Source of the DNA: Aplysia californica
Lineage: Eukaryota; Mollusca; Gastropoda; Aplysiida; Aplysiidae
DNA: 64,000 bases
Reading direction: 5' to 3'
Assembly (NCBI RefSeq): GCF_000002075.1
Contig: NW_004797317.1
Location: 1,345,849 to 1,409,848 of the forward strand
In this document: positions 36,359-46,934 of the stretch, piece by piece
How positions within the stretch are numbered: position 1 is the first letter of the stretch
How the letters are laid out: each line of letters begins with the position of its first letter
Position numbers and translations under genes: made by a program
The notes under the pieces: model-generated
Database searches by the model: none
What the model saw: only the letters and a program-made list of their open reading frames with translations
What the model was told of the DNA's origin: nothing

Positions 36359-38347
36359 TTTTTACACATTGTTAACGAGCTTTTGTCCCTACTATAACCT
36401 GCTGGGCTCCGATGAGGTCCTGTTATTGCCGAGATAACTTTTTTGTAATAGAGACAAAGAGTAGGAAAAAAAACGGGGATTTTAAACATCCCTGTTATTA
36501 CCGGATGCCTGTTATTACCGGATGCCTGTTATTACAGGGCCTGTTATATACCGGGTATGGTTTACACTGCAAACAGAACAACGTACTCATAGATTAGGCC
36601 TACTTTATTATTAATTTCCTTTGAATATATTACTGGATCCCTTATAACGAGAATCCTGCTATAACGAATATTTCGTACCAGTCCCCTCCCTCTCGTTATA
36701 ACAGGATTCCACTGTATAAATGCAAAAAATTCTATTCAGGCGTTGCATACTTGCAACTGGGGATAAAAAAGCACTTCAACTACTACTCAACACCCAAGAA
36801 AAAGATCTACTGAAACGAAGATCAACTTAAGCGAGTTCAACACAAGTGGAGTCGACTGTATATTTTGGTGGTTTTGTACACAGAAAACACAAACACCTGG
36901 AATAACTGATAGTTCGTTTGCTATTTCCCAACTAAACCACCATATATACATTTTCTTTGTATGGGCAACATTTACACTGTTTTCTCAAACATCTGTACCG
37001 GGTACAGATATTTGTCAAACGGATTGTCTCGAAAAAACTGATCAAATTTTTCCTCTCAATGTTTTCAAATTCCAAATCGTCGTGCGCGCACGATGGAAAA
37101 CAACACATCCATTGTCATTGAAAGTGTCAGGCTACCAGATCCTACCAGGCTTGCCACTGCACAACCTGATACTACACAGTGCACTGATGGAATTAAGAAG
37201 ATACATTGATATCGCACATTACCTTGTGGCGCTGCACTGGGCTGTATTATGTGTGAATAATGTTTGTGTGCATAGTGTGTGTGTGTGTACATGTGTGTGC
37301 ACGCGCACATGTGTGTGTGTGTGTGTTTGTTCGTTTGGACATGAAAATATGGATCGGGAAATGATTACACAGATTACATTATATTTATAATGCCATTTTG
37401 CCCTCGGCTCTGTTGTCCGTCATAAGATGGAGAGATTGGGGGCATGCATGCTATGACCAGTGTTGGTTACATCATCATGATTAGGTTGCTTTCAGTTTGA
37501 TGTGAAGTGAGGGGAAAAAATTGTTTTGCGTTATAACAACAAGGGTGGACAAGCAGGTCAAATGATATATATATGGAATTTGTCATCTGGGACTGCATGC
37601 CCCTACATTGTCAGTTAATCGACACTGAAGCTGAGGCACAGATCATGTGAATAGTTATTTTAATTTGGGAACTATGACTGAGAATCGAAAGATATTAACT
37701 TGGCGTGTTAATAAAGCTTTTATTTTAATTTAAAGGCTCAGGACTTGAAGCAATTGTTTCTGAATTTTTTAGCACCATGTCAGTGCAAAATACGGTATTA
37801 ACTTCAATTATGGCAAACTCAAACCAAATGACACCATCCCAACAAGTGCTAATCTATTTTCAGCTACGTTCGTTATCTAATTAAGGATGAACGGTTTGTT
37901 GCTATGGCAGGTTGTGGATTGGCAGTGTGTAGTTTGTAAATTAGAGAATTATATGTTATGAGGTAGCTATGATGTTATGTCAGAAGTTTTGAAAATACGT
38001 GTCATTAATTTTTCGTAATGTTTTTTATCCCTAGAGCATTTGGAAACTCTGAGAGTATGGTCAAGAACATAGTGTGGTTCCATGCACACATGGGGGCTGG
38101 CCTGTACCTCTATTCAAGACGACACATCAGAAAGGTCCACCCTGTGTCCAGAGGCATTTTTTACAGCATGTTCGGATCCATTCTCTTTAACTTTGGCTCC
38201 CTGCTGCTGTGGGGTTGGGGGCGTTCTATCCTGCCGCAGTCCCCAGCCCTCCGCTCCGTTTGTGGCCTCCTGTCGGGGGGCGCTCTCCTCTATGCAGCAC
38301 AGGACTACCTACAGCATGTGGACAGTTCCTGCTCAGAACTGGACTGA
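32969..38347 (+). CDS. Unrecognised multi-pass membrane protein, two exons, 233 aa
   Basis: Exon 1 is 32969-33357 with donor CG|GTAAGT. Exon 2 is 38035-38347 after CCCTAG. The splice falls inside an Arg codon and the frame continues to TGA at 38345. The ATG at 32969 has A at -3 and G at +4. An in-frame ATG at 32861 would add 36 residues. The N-terminal half is acidic and Ser-rich (ADERSVDAENVPDAAQSSSS, YDDDAKGDSDGDSS). It is followed by a conserved-looking block with FWRMFPEFQIRASD, VCFKITPAIGA and MDPQWFSR. The C-terminal half has an amphipathic or hydrophobic stretch (about 141-156) and two likely membrane segments (about 170-192, GIFYSMFGSILFNFGSLLL; about 201-222). I do not recognise the family and assign no function. 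The 4.7-kb intron carries nested transposons. Confidence 0.85.
35111..36714. mobile_element. pogo-type MITE interrupted by a second element
   Basis: The terminal inverted repeats are CAGTGGAGTCCACTTATAAC at the left and CAGTGGAATCCTGTTATAAC at the right (inverse), with TA on both outer sides (35109-35110, 36715-36716). Without the inner insertion it is about 815 bp and is the same family as 18006-18807, in inverted orientation. No coding frame belongs to it. Confidence 0.88.
35783..36569 (-). mobile_element. pogo/Tigger element with internally deleted transposase, nested insertion
   Basis: The ends are CAGTGGAAACCTGATATAAC and the inverse CAGTGTAAACCATACCCGG. The insertion sits at a TA of the outer MITE (TA at 35781-35782; the second copy now reads CA at 36570-36571). 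The minus strand encodes a CENP-B/pogo-type N-terminal DNA-binding domain (KRKCLSIDKKYEIIQTVD, SIPTIIKDREKIVAAL) and a second helix-turn-helix part (AVDQALLMWFKDARKK). The catalytic DDE region is missing, so the copy is non-autonomous. A (GA)n tract (about 36279-36350) lies ahead of the HTH-coding part. Confidence 0.85.
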
Positions 38348-38664
38348 GTGAGCAAGGGGAGCGAGTTATTTGTCAAAAGAAAGCGTTCTGTGTGAGGTGC
38401 AGTTTAATGCTGTATAAAGTGAAATGATAGGGTCTTATGAGTGACTTTTGTAATAGAAGTAATATTATTTATTATGGCCTCAGCATGATCAAACCGTAGG
38501 TTGTACTTAATTAATAGTCAGGTAGGTATTTTTTCACCTGGTGAAGTATCAGAATAATTTACAAATCTGTTCTTGTTTTTTTCATAAAGTAGCTCATAAA
38601 TTGTGTAACAAATTGTGTAGTTCATGGTTTACTTGTGTACAATGTGATCATCACATCCAATAAA
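38348..38664 (+). terminator. 3' UTR with poly(A) signal of the membrane protein gene
   Basis: AATAAA at 38659-38664 is the first canonical signal after the stop at 38347 on the plus strand. It gives a compact 3' UTR of about 330 bp. Confidence 0.6.
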
Positions 38665-38868
38665 TTTTTCAGTTTCAGAATTGTCTTTCTCTCAATCTTG
38701 ATAGAGAAATATTTTTCACAACAGACCTGGGTGCAATACAGTGTCTCAATTACGATTCAGTGCCTGGGGTTTTTACTTATTGTCATGGTGTAGCCAATAT
38801 GGCCTAACTCATTTTTTTGCTCTTGTTTGAGATTGAGAAAAAACCAATTTGTTATTTTATAATATATG

Positions 38869-39040
38869 CAGTGGAGTCAGGTTAACCTGAACATGATTAC
38901 TCTGAAAACGTCGGTAAACCACAAGAAAATTAAATCCCTGATTTTTTTTTTCTATTTGAGCAACCCCTCTAAAGCGAAAACCCAGCCAAACTGAAGAAAT
39001 CAAGCCCTCTGACAGATTTTTTTTCAATTGGACTCAACTG
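38869..39040 (+). mobile_element. Short pogo-type MITE, 172 bp
   Basis: The left end CAGTGGAGTC and the inverse of the right end CAGTTGAGTCC match, with TA after the right end. The interior (AACGTCGGTAAACCAC, CCCTGATTTTTTTTTC, TTTGAGCAACCCC) is shared with 7589-7768 and 25200-25366. Confidence 0.75.
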
Positions 39041-39297
39041 TACTTTTTACTTTTGAAATTGATATGTCTAAATATAGGATAACGAACCACCTTTTTGAAA
39101 AATTTTAATACTAAATGATGCACCGTGACTAGGGGAGTAACAAAATGGTTTCATTCCTTTATGACCCAATCTGACTTAAGCCGTGGTGGCAGCACCATAA
39201 CATTATGTTGACGACGATGTTTTTGTACCTCTGCCAACTGTCCTTGCCTATTTAAATAAGCTGTAGGAAATGAAAATAACCTGCGTTTTCCTCAGTC

Positions 39298-39459
39298 CTG
39301 TCCCCATCGTTTTATGCAAAAAAAATTCTGAAATTATGCAAGCTGAGCCCAAAAATGTGTAATAATGCGGTTCTGTTAATTTTAATAAAGAATGATAAAG
39401 GAAAATAATCAGAAATTGTGCAAAAAATAATCAAATTTTTCTAAATTATGCGGGGACAG
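39298..39459. mobile_element. MITE with CTGTCCCC ends and 6-bp target duplication, short copy
   Basis: The element begins CTGTCCCC and ends GGGGACAG, with TTATGC/GCATAA next to both ends. It is flanked by the exact direct repeat TCAGTC (39292-39297 and 39460-39465). It is non-coding, 162 bp and AT-rich inside. It is the same family as the 696-bp element at 44926-45621. Confidence 0.8.
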
Positions 39460-39465
39460 TCAGTC

Positions 39466-42085
39466 AGTGGTTCATTGTTTCAGGACATTTCAAATTTAGC
39501 TGTGTTGTTGAAAAGGAAGGGGTTCTTAAATTTTTCCCTTTGTTGAATCTAAGATGTCATTGATTCTTACGTAATTCAATACAAGGTTCCCTGTACTATG
39601 TCTTATATTTAGGAACTGCCATGTCCATCCATTTAAGGCACTATGGAATGCCATTCTGATTTTTCTCTGTGTCTCTTTCTTCTCTGGTCAGCACCTGTCA
39701 GGATTCCTTAATTCACTGTGTGCAAGACTTGTCAGCATTGAAACCTAAACTTGTCCTCATGCTGTGATTTCAGCTAAACTGACACAGATTACTATCTATT
39801 ACTATAGGCTATTCAAAATGAACCGTGTTATAGTGTATTTTTAAATTAAGATGTATATATACTATACATGTACCTTCTTTTCCTTTTTTTTTTTTTTTGC
39901 AGTTACTTATTGTTAATGGTTTTTAAAGGATCCGCTTCCTAATTGTGGAATTTATGCATCTTATTTGCATAACAATGAAAATCTGAGAAATAGTTATAAA
40001 GTGAAAATTTTTAACAATTGAAAGAAAAACCCGCTCTCCATTGGCCAAAATGGAAAAGGAGCTGTTTTGTACATAAGATGGAAGGTCACTTCTTTGAGTG
40101 GCAAAGTCATTCTGTTACTCTTGTGAGTACTATCTGAGGATTCATTTGTTTAAACTTGTCTTGTACTGTTGCCTATTTTTACATCCGATGGTTAAAAAGT
40201 AAGTGAGAAGTGGGATCAGTATAGTTTGAGGACATTGAAATACAGAGAAAAGTTGTCATTCAAAAAGCAAGTTTGATATTATAAATTCCAGCCTTTTACC
40301 CCTTGGATTCATTATTCTCATGCTTTAAAAGTTTTTAATTTTTGCATGTCTGTTACTGCTCATCATGTGTGTATATGTATGAATATTGTTTTATTTCTAC
40401 ACATTGAGATTATTCACAATATTTTGTCTATCTTATTGATCTGCTGAAAGCTGCTTTTTATCAAGCTTTTCCCCAGAAATAAGTTCTCTAGTTTTTCTAG
40501 TGAAAGTTATAAGTAGGTACCCAGCCTTTTCCTCCAGACAATGCCCCCACTTTGTTCAGGATTCTTGCCTCTACCTTTGGGCTTGAACAGTGCTGACATA
40601 CAACCAAGTAATACATCCAATATAATTTTATCTTACGACATAGTTGTTATGAGGTGGAATCTCTTTTTATAAATGTCCAGTTTTGTAATCAAAGCCATTA
40701 AGTGTTCTGCAGTTTTCCATATTTTTATCATATCTTTTAGGTGTATCAAAAACTATGTGTATTTTTGTGCTAGTCAGTGTTCTATTTTCTTTCTTCTTTG
40801 TACTTTAAGCTCTTGGAAACTGTCAGCACTTTTAACTGTCTCAGTGCACTGTCAGATTTTTTATTTCCCTGATCAACCTTCTTAGAAACTTTTTGGGGCA
40901 TTTTCTAGTATTACTTTATTACCTTGAACTTACATGGGCCTACTGTAGCACAGTTGCCTATTTGTTGTTGTTGTTACATTTATTTACAATTGCAATACAG
41001 TCGAAAGAATGTATGGTCTGTAGTCAAATCACATGGTAAGGTCTCTCCCAATTAAGCATCTTTTTTTCTTGTCATGTAGCAAAAGAAAAGCTTTAAGATA
41101 TAATCAGAATCAACACGGAGTGATTTAATAGGCCAGGACACATTGCTCTCTCAGTTCAGTGCACAGTCACAGGAGTGAAGTTCTGTTTCAGACATGTACT
41201 GTATATTTGGTTGCATGTATCATATTAGAAGGGAGATGCAGACGACACAAAATCTGGACTCATCCTCTGAAAGCTGTTAGTGTTAGTATTAGTGGCTCCT
41301 TTTACTACACCGATTAAGAATTCTGTTCTGATAGGTCATTTGATGATATTACATGGAATCCAGGTCTTTAATAATCACCCACTGAAGCTTTATTGGCTAT
41401 TGATTTTAAAGAGGCCTTAGCCTTTAGTTATGATCTTTATTATAATAGCCATCCACTGTTATATATATATGCGTATTTTCGTCATCATGTTTTTACTTTT
41501 CAGTTTGCAAAACTCTGTGTGTTCATTTCTTTGTGCAGGTCAAATGATTTACGCGTTGACTTGAACAGTGTTTTTATTAAACTACTTATGATTATTTCTT
41601 TAGCTGTCTTGTTGTGTCTGTTAGTATTTTCTCTATGCTGGGTAGACAGCTGTTTGTTTCTTTGTAGTGAACAATCAGTAAGCTGTGTTGATGATCTAAG
41701 AGTACATTGCTGCCAACCAGTACATAAAAAACGTACGTTTTTGCTGCGGAAAATACGCATTGTCTTTTTTGTAGTATTGCTCCACAAGGAGATACTGATA
41801 CAGATGCTGACGAAAAATGATGAACTTTCAAGACTGGATTTGCAAATGTTAATGAGAACGAAGCCCATAAGTCTTTTGGAGATATTCTTACTGAACATTT
41901 CGGACTTTATCGTTGCAGTTCAACATTGAATAGCTTGACTTTATTGAATGCAGAAAAGTGTGTGTGGTGTGAAAAGTTTGGAAAGTGGCAGCACTTGTCC
42001 AGTGCCCACCATCTTAACCTGCTGCGTGGGTAGAGTCTGTAATTTGGTTTTGAAAAGTTACCAGATTTGTCAATATAATATAATA
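39466..42085. other. Intergenic stretch, no gene seen
   Basis: The DNA is AT-rich between the convergent membrane protein and IVD genes. One plus-strand frame of about 178 codons (41393-41929) has no ATG start and no recognisable domain, and is not accepted as a gene. Confidence 0.5.
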
Positions 42086-42584
42086 CAGTAGAACATGGTT
42101 ATAGTTATAGCGGGACTTTTAGTTCCAGAAAAACCATCCCACTGTAGGCAAGTTCCCGCTAAGGAATGCAAAGGGGAATTACCGAAAATTCACTTGCTAC
42201 ATGGTTTCCTCTTCTTTTACTGTCTTTTTGGCCCTGCGTAAACCAGACTTAAGGCTATGGCACATCACTTTTGGAGTGGCTCATGTAAAGCATTTCTCCG
42301 CACCATCTCTCTCTGCCACCTGCCCCATCTCACTCATCACTGAACTGACCAATTACAACTCCGACCCTCTGACTGCCTGTTTCGACCCCGCCTACAGCCC
42401 CACCCCACCCCCCTTCCCCCCAGCTAGTTGAGCTAGAGCTCGCTCGATCTCTCCCGCTGTACCCAAGTTCAGGCCTTTCCTTGCCCCGTTAAACCTGAGC
42501 ACAGGTAGATGTAAATTGGGTTGACATAGACAAAAAAAAGGAGATTCCGGTTGTAGCGGGTGCCGCTATAGTCATGTTCTTCTG
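42086..42584. mobile_element. pogo-type MITE, about 499 bp
   Basis: The left end CAGTAGAACATGGTTATAG and the inverse of the right end CAGAAGAACATGACTATAGC form inverted repeats with TA outside both (42084-42085, 42585-42586). GCGGGACTTT and AGTTCCCGCTA submotifs lie just inside. No transposase was seen. Confidence 0.75.
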
Positions 42585-43530
42585 TATACTGTATAGGTAA
42601 TATTTTAAGTAATATAAGTTGTTGGACAGAGCCTTTCATAGAGTCTCTTTAAAAAAACTTGCCATCTGCCTAAGGCCCCCTGCGCACTCCCAGATAAATT
42701 CCACTCCTCACTCGGCTGCGACTTGTGAGTATCAAACAAGGCAATTTTTGCCCGTTTTTCTCTCTTCACCATCAAGTGAGATTTTGCAGCGGTGCAACAA
42801 GTGTAGATTTTACTAGTGCTATTGTGCATGAGGCCTTTGGGCTCAACTCGTTGTGGTTGATTCTCATAAATCATAATCTTGAAATCAAGGCAGGGTTTTT
42901 TTATAATATGGAAATTTTCAAAACCTAATGGTATTTGTTCAGTCTTCTTGCAAGTTACGGCAGACACTTGTTTTAATCAAAAGATCTTCACAAATGAAGT
43001 CTATCTTGAAAGGGATGCTAGACATAACCACCCAAAATTCTCCCCAAAAGTACCTGGGGAAACACCCCCCCCCCCCCCTCCAAGACTTTTTAAAATCAGA
43101 AATAATGGAGGTTACTACCGGGTTAGGAATTTATTCCAGTTCAAGTGAAATACTGCATATGTGTGCCTCTGCTCTCCCAATTTAGAGAGTTGATAGAGGC
43201 CACTCTCATGAATAATTTAAATTAAAGGCCTATCTTTTTAAAAATGAAATGCAAGTGTTTAACTTATCGATTGAAAAGACACAGTACAAAAGGCAGTCAG
43301 GCTTAACTTAATGATAAAATTAAATGGAAATATTAATTAAATATCAAAAAGACTTGTGCAATTAGATGTGGTAGTGAATTCAGTTTTCATTTTTTCAAAG
43401 TAAACAAAACTTTTACTGACTACTGTTGAGAACAGCAATTATTTTAAACAAAAGAGTCAGGGGAATAAGTGCAGCTCTTAGCCGTCTTTTGGTACAAAAT
43501 CTAAAAGAGACATACGTCACTCAATATAAA
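42585..43530. other. Intergenic stretch, no gene seen
   Basis: No exon, RNA gene or repeat family was recognised here. A short C-run lies near 43067. Confidence 0.45.
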
Positions 43531-43725
43531 ATTGGTAATTAAATCAAAACAAATTTATCTTTTTTCATAGTTCTTCATATAATGAATGAACTCCCAAGTA
43601 AAAGAGATCTGTAATGTGATGTCGAAGTCGTCACAAAGGAATGTGCCCAATCCTCTGCCAGCAGCTCACCAGCACAGTCGTTCCGACCACGAGTCCCTTG
43701 CCGGAGATAAGGAGTGAAATGACTT
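43531..43725. repeat. Dispersed repeat, partner of 60791-60980
   Basis: AATTAAATCAAAACAAAT, AATGTGCCCAA, the GCTGCCAG-like segment and CTTGCCGGAGATAA recur in the same order at the IVD intron copy. The family was not identified. Confidence 0.65.
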
Positions 43726-43954
43726 ACAGTCCTAGTGTCTCGTAATGCATAAAACTTAAACAACAGCAATAAAACAGCAGAGTAATCTAATACAGTGGAA
43801 CTCGGATTCAACGAGCTCGGATTCAACGAGAACTTGGATTCAACGAAATGAGATAGATTCCCCGTTTTTTTTCTTCTTTAAAATCAATAAAAATAGCCCG
43901 GATTCAACGAGCACTTAAATTAGCGAGCTCGGATTCAACGAGGTCGCTTCCAGG

Positions 43955-44408
43955 GTGAACAGCCCCTGCAGACGTGGCTTCGCTAATTTTTCTCCCAGAA
44001 TGAACTTTATCTATTCCCAGATTCCCGGAAACCATCCCACCTGCATCGTGAACCATTATTCACTTAGCCGATTGCAAACGACCAATCAGCGGCCTTTTTT
44101 CATACCAACACATGCGTTGTTGGCACGTGCACGTGTCTACTCTGGCGTGTGTCGGGGTTGGATGGGCGGCCTGCATGCGTGGCGGGGAAGGGGGGGGGGG
44201 GCAATAGCGGTCCCGGCGTTGAACGTTGCAGATACAAACGCGTCAGTCTTTTTTCCCCCTCGGCAACTGATCATTATTACATTGATAAGCTAGTCTTGAC
44301 GTAGATCTACGTAATGAATTGTGCGCTGGTCTATGGAATAAAAAGTTGTCGTATGCTAGGCTCTACACAGCAACACAACTTTATGGTAAACAATCAAGAT
44401 GACACAGG
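43955..44408 (+). repeat. 450-bp direct repeat, copy 1
   Basis: From GTGAACAGCCCCTGCAGACG to AATCAAGATGACACAGGC, this matches 46071-46524 with few differences. The open frame through it is not supported as a gene, because the repeat is embedded in a mobile element and shows no known domain. Confidence 0.88.
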
Positions 44409-44568
44409 CAGAGGGCGAAGCGTCTATATAATCAAATAATCACTGCTTCCCTTCCTAATTTTGAAACCTTGTCGCAGTCAAATTCACCCATAAAACGAAA
44501 ACTTCATAAATTAAATGTAAAAAGACGTTCATAATCAATAATGAACAGTATGCCTAACATTTTAAACG

Positions 44569-44832
44569 GTTTCATTGCCACAGAAATAGCCTGTTCACCC
44601 CTCTTGGGCCACTCCATAAGCAGTCACAAGCTTTGATTAAGTAAGCTTAAAGTGAGACTGGAAGAGTCTACCAACAGAGTTGAAGGGAACATGTGCATAG
44701 CAGTCGAAACTGTTTCATTGCCACATATACCCTGTTCACCCCTTTCGGGCCACAGTTATAATCAGTCTCAAAGAACTGATTAGGTAAGCTAACTATTACA
44801 CTGGTCGAGTCTACCACACAGATGTGAGGGGA
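44569..44832 (+). repeat. Pair of about 125-bp imperfect tandem repeats
   Basis: GTTTCATTGCCACA.., CCTGTTCACCCCT, CGGGCCAC, TGATTARGTAAGCT and GAGTCTACCA occur in the same order in two consecutive units that start near 44569 and 44708. Confidence 0.75.
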
Positions 44833-44925
44833 AGTAACTCCTAGTAATCTCTCGACTGCTTCGAGTGCTTGTTTTTTTTTCCTCTACTTTTTACTGCCCT
44901 ATAATCAGATCGTGACCTCGATTAT

Positions 44926-45621
44926 CTGTCCCCGTAGGATTATGCGATTGTGCGGCCGGTTTTTTTCCGCGTAATTCTGCACATTTGCATAATTTTGGAT
45001 TCCCCACGTTTTTTTTTTCCTTTTTTTTAAAAACACAATTAATTTTATTAATTAACGCCTCGTCATGTGACTAAAGGGAAATAATCACCGTAATAAGTCT
45101 TATTTAAGTGAAAAGTTGGTTATTTCCCTTGGTAGAAGATCTTGGTTATGGTTTGGGATTTTGTTCCTTGAGCATGTTCAATGTTTCAATCCATCAAAAG
45201 TTGTTCTCATGTCTGCTGATGCTTCATGTTTGACAGGTGTTCCTGGTTTTAGTAATGTGCCAGCATCAGAGGTCCAGATGTCCTTCTTTTCTTTTTTTTT
45301 TTACATTTTTCTTTTCCAGATCTAGATCTAGAGATATATTAGATCTAGATCTACAGCTGAAAGTTACAGAGATTATATTTTTTAGGTTTTTTGTTTTTTT
45401 TACAGATGTGTATTGTTTTCTTTCCAAATACACTACAAATTACTGATACTGATATGTTCTGTTTAAAAAATTTTCTGTACTTAAAACATAAAAGTCATGA
45501 AAATTTGTAAGTGCAAAACATGTCACGAAAGGTGTTACGGTAACTTGCATAATTTTTGCATAATTTGGCTTTTTTTGGGCATAATTTGGCCATCTAAATT
45601 CGCATAATTCTACGGGGACAG
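44926..45621. mobile_element. MITE with CTGTCCCC ends and 6-bp target duplication, long copy
   Basis: The left end CTGTCCCCGTAGGATTATGC and the inverse of the right end CTGTCCCCGTAGAATTATGC are near-identical. GATTAT is duplicated at 44920-44925 and 45622-45627. GCATAATTT motifs are repeated near both ends. It is 696 bp and non-coding, with (GATCTA)n near 45320. It is inserted within the composite element. Confidence 0.85.
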
Positions 45622-46012
45622 GATTATGACACAGGCTCGTGGCCGCGAAAGGCTAGACAAAAAAACAGCCAAATGTGAAATTTAAAAAATTATAATTGTC
45701 ATGTTCTACCAAGGAGTTAGACTCCCTGGTAGATCTATAACATATAGATCTAGTACTGACATCTCTGCTTCTTTGCTTTGTGTTTGTGTATTCACATCTA
45801 AAGTTAAATTTAAATTTAGTTGGAATTGATATTTAATGAGATACTTTCCCGATTATTTTGGCGGTTGAACATACAATAATGAATTCCGGATTTAATTTCA
45901 TTCACAACTCTGAGTTGCCGCCTCGAGCAAGGTTCTTGTGTGATATCCCCAGGCCATATCTAGTCCCGTTTCACTTTGATTACCCTGTCAAACAAGTCAG
46001 CCTTCGCCCCTG

Positions 46013-46570
46013 GACACAGGCGTGCATTTGAACGAATCTGTCGTTTTTTTTACACAGCTCATAATATGCGTGAACAGCCCCTGCAGACGTGGCTTCGCTA
46101 ATTTTTCTCCCAGAACGAACTTTATCTATTCCCGGATTCCCGGAAACCATCCCACCTGCATCGTGAACCATTATTCACTTAGCCGATTGCAAACGACCAA
46201 TCAGCGGCCTTTTTTCATACTAACACATGCGTTGTTGACACGTGCACGTGTCTACTCTGGCGTGTGTCGGGGTCGGATGGGCGGCCTGCATGCGTGGCGG
46301 GGAGGGGGGAGGGGGGCAATAGCGGTCCCGGCGTTGAATGTTGCAGATACAAACGCGTCAGTCTTTTTCCCCCCTCTGCAACTGATCATTATTACAATGA
46401 TAAGCTAGTCTTGACGTAGATCTACGTAATGAATTGTGCGCTGGTCTATGGAATTTAAAGTTGTCGAATGCTAGGCTCTACACAGCAACACAGCTTTTTG
46501 GTAAACAATCAAGATGACACAGGCGTGCATTTGAACGAATCTGTCGTTTTTTTACACAGCTCATAATATG
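46013..46570 (+). repeat. 450-bp direct repeat, copy 2, bracketed by its own 55-bp repeat
   Basis: The second copy of the 450-bp repeat (46071-46524) is preceded and followed by the same approximately 55-bp sequence (GTGCATTTGAACGAATCTGT.. to CAGCTCATAATATGC; 46013-46068 and 46515-46570). This shows a partial tandem duplication with a unit of about 502 bp. Confidence 0.82.
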
Positions 46571-46934
46571 CAGGCATTTCAGGCACTACTTGTGACTTCT
46601 CTTTGCACATTACTTGCTCAAAGCCTGTAATTATCTACACAAAACGTCATGTTTGCTATAACGAACACTCGGATTCAACGAGATTTTAGGTCTAGCCCTG
46701 CGACCTCATTGAATCTGAGTACAGTGACTCCTTCCCTCTGAGCCCTCATCCAGGCCCAAAAGTTAACAAATCATACTTATCCCTTTTGTATTAGTCCCCC
46801 CCCCCCCCATCTCCTTCTCTCTCCCCCCCCCCCTCATCCTGCAGATTTTTCACCACTAGAAGGGGGCTAAAGCAACACATGGTGGTGAACCTCTCTTTGA
46901 ATTTACTTAGTAAGATGAAAATGAAAACATTGAT

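Larger units (their letters stand above)
33358..38034 (+). other. Intron of the membrane protein gene
   Basis: The intron runs from GTAAGT to CCCTAG. Apart from the nested pogo-type elements (35111-36714), a C-run cluster (34767-34852) and TG repeats near 37270, nothing gene-like was recognised. Confidence 0.65.
43793..46725. mobile_element. Composite element with GGATTCAACGAG ends, about 2.9 kb
   Basis: The left end CAGTGGAACTCGGATTCAAC follows TA and is repeated internally (CTCGGATTCAACGAG several times to 43942). The right end has CACTCGGATTCAACGAG near 46670 and a terminal ACCTCATTGAATCTGAGT, roughly the inverse of the left end. The outer right boundary is not crisp. Inside are two copies of a 450-bp repeat, a pair of 125-bp repeats and a separate MITE. 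No transposase was recognised. The CAGTGGAAC start suggests a pogo/Tigger relative. Confidence 0.55.

Noticed and set aside
41393-41929. 178-codon plus-strand frame with hydrophobic segments
   Set aside because: It has no ATG start, no recognisable domain, T-rich composition and no splice partner. It is probably a chance frame in AT-rich DNA.
46022-46408. 128-codon frame that recurs at 43955-44293
   Set aside because: It is part of the duplicated 450-bp non-coding block. The frame is preserved only because the copies are nearly identical, and no domain is visible.
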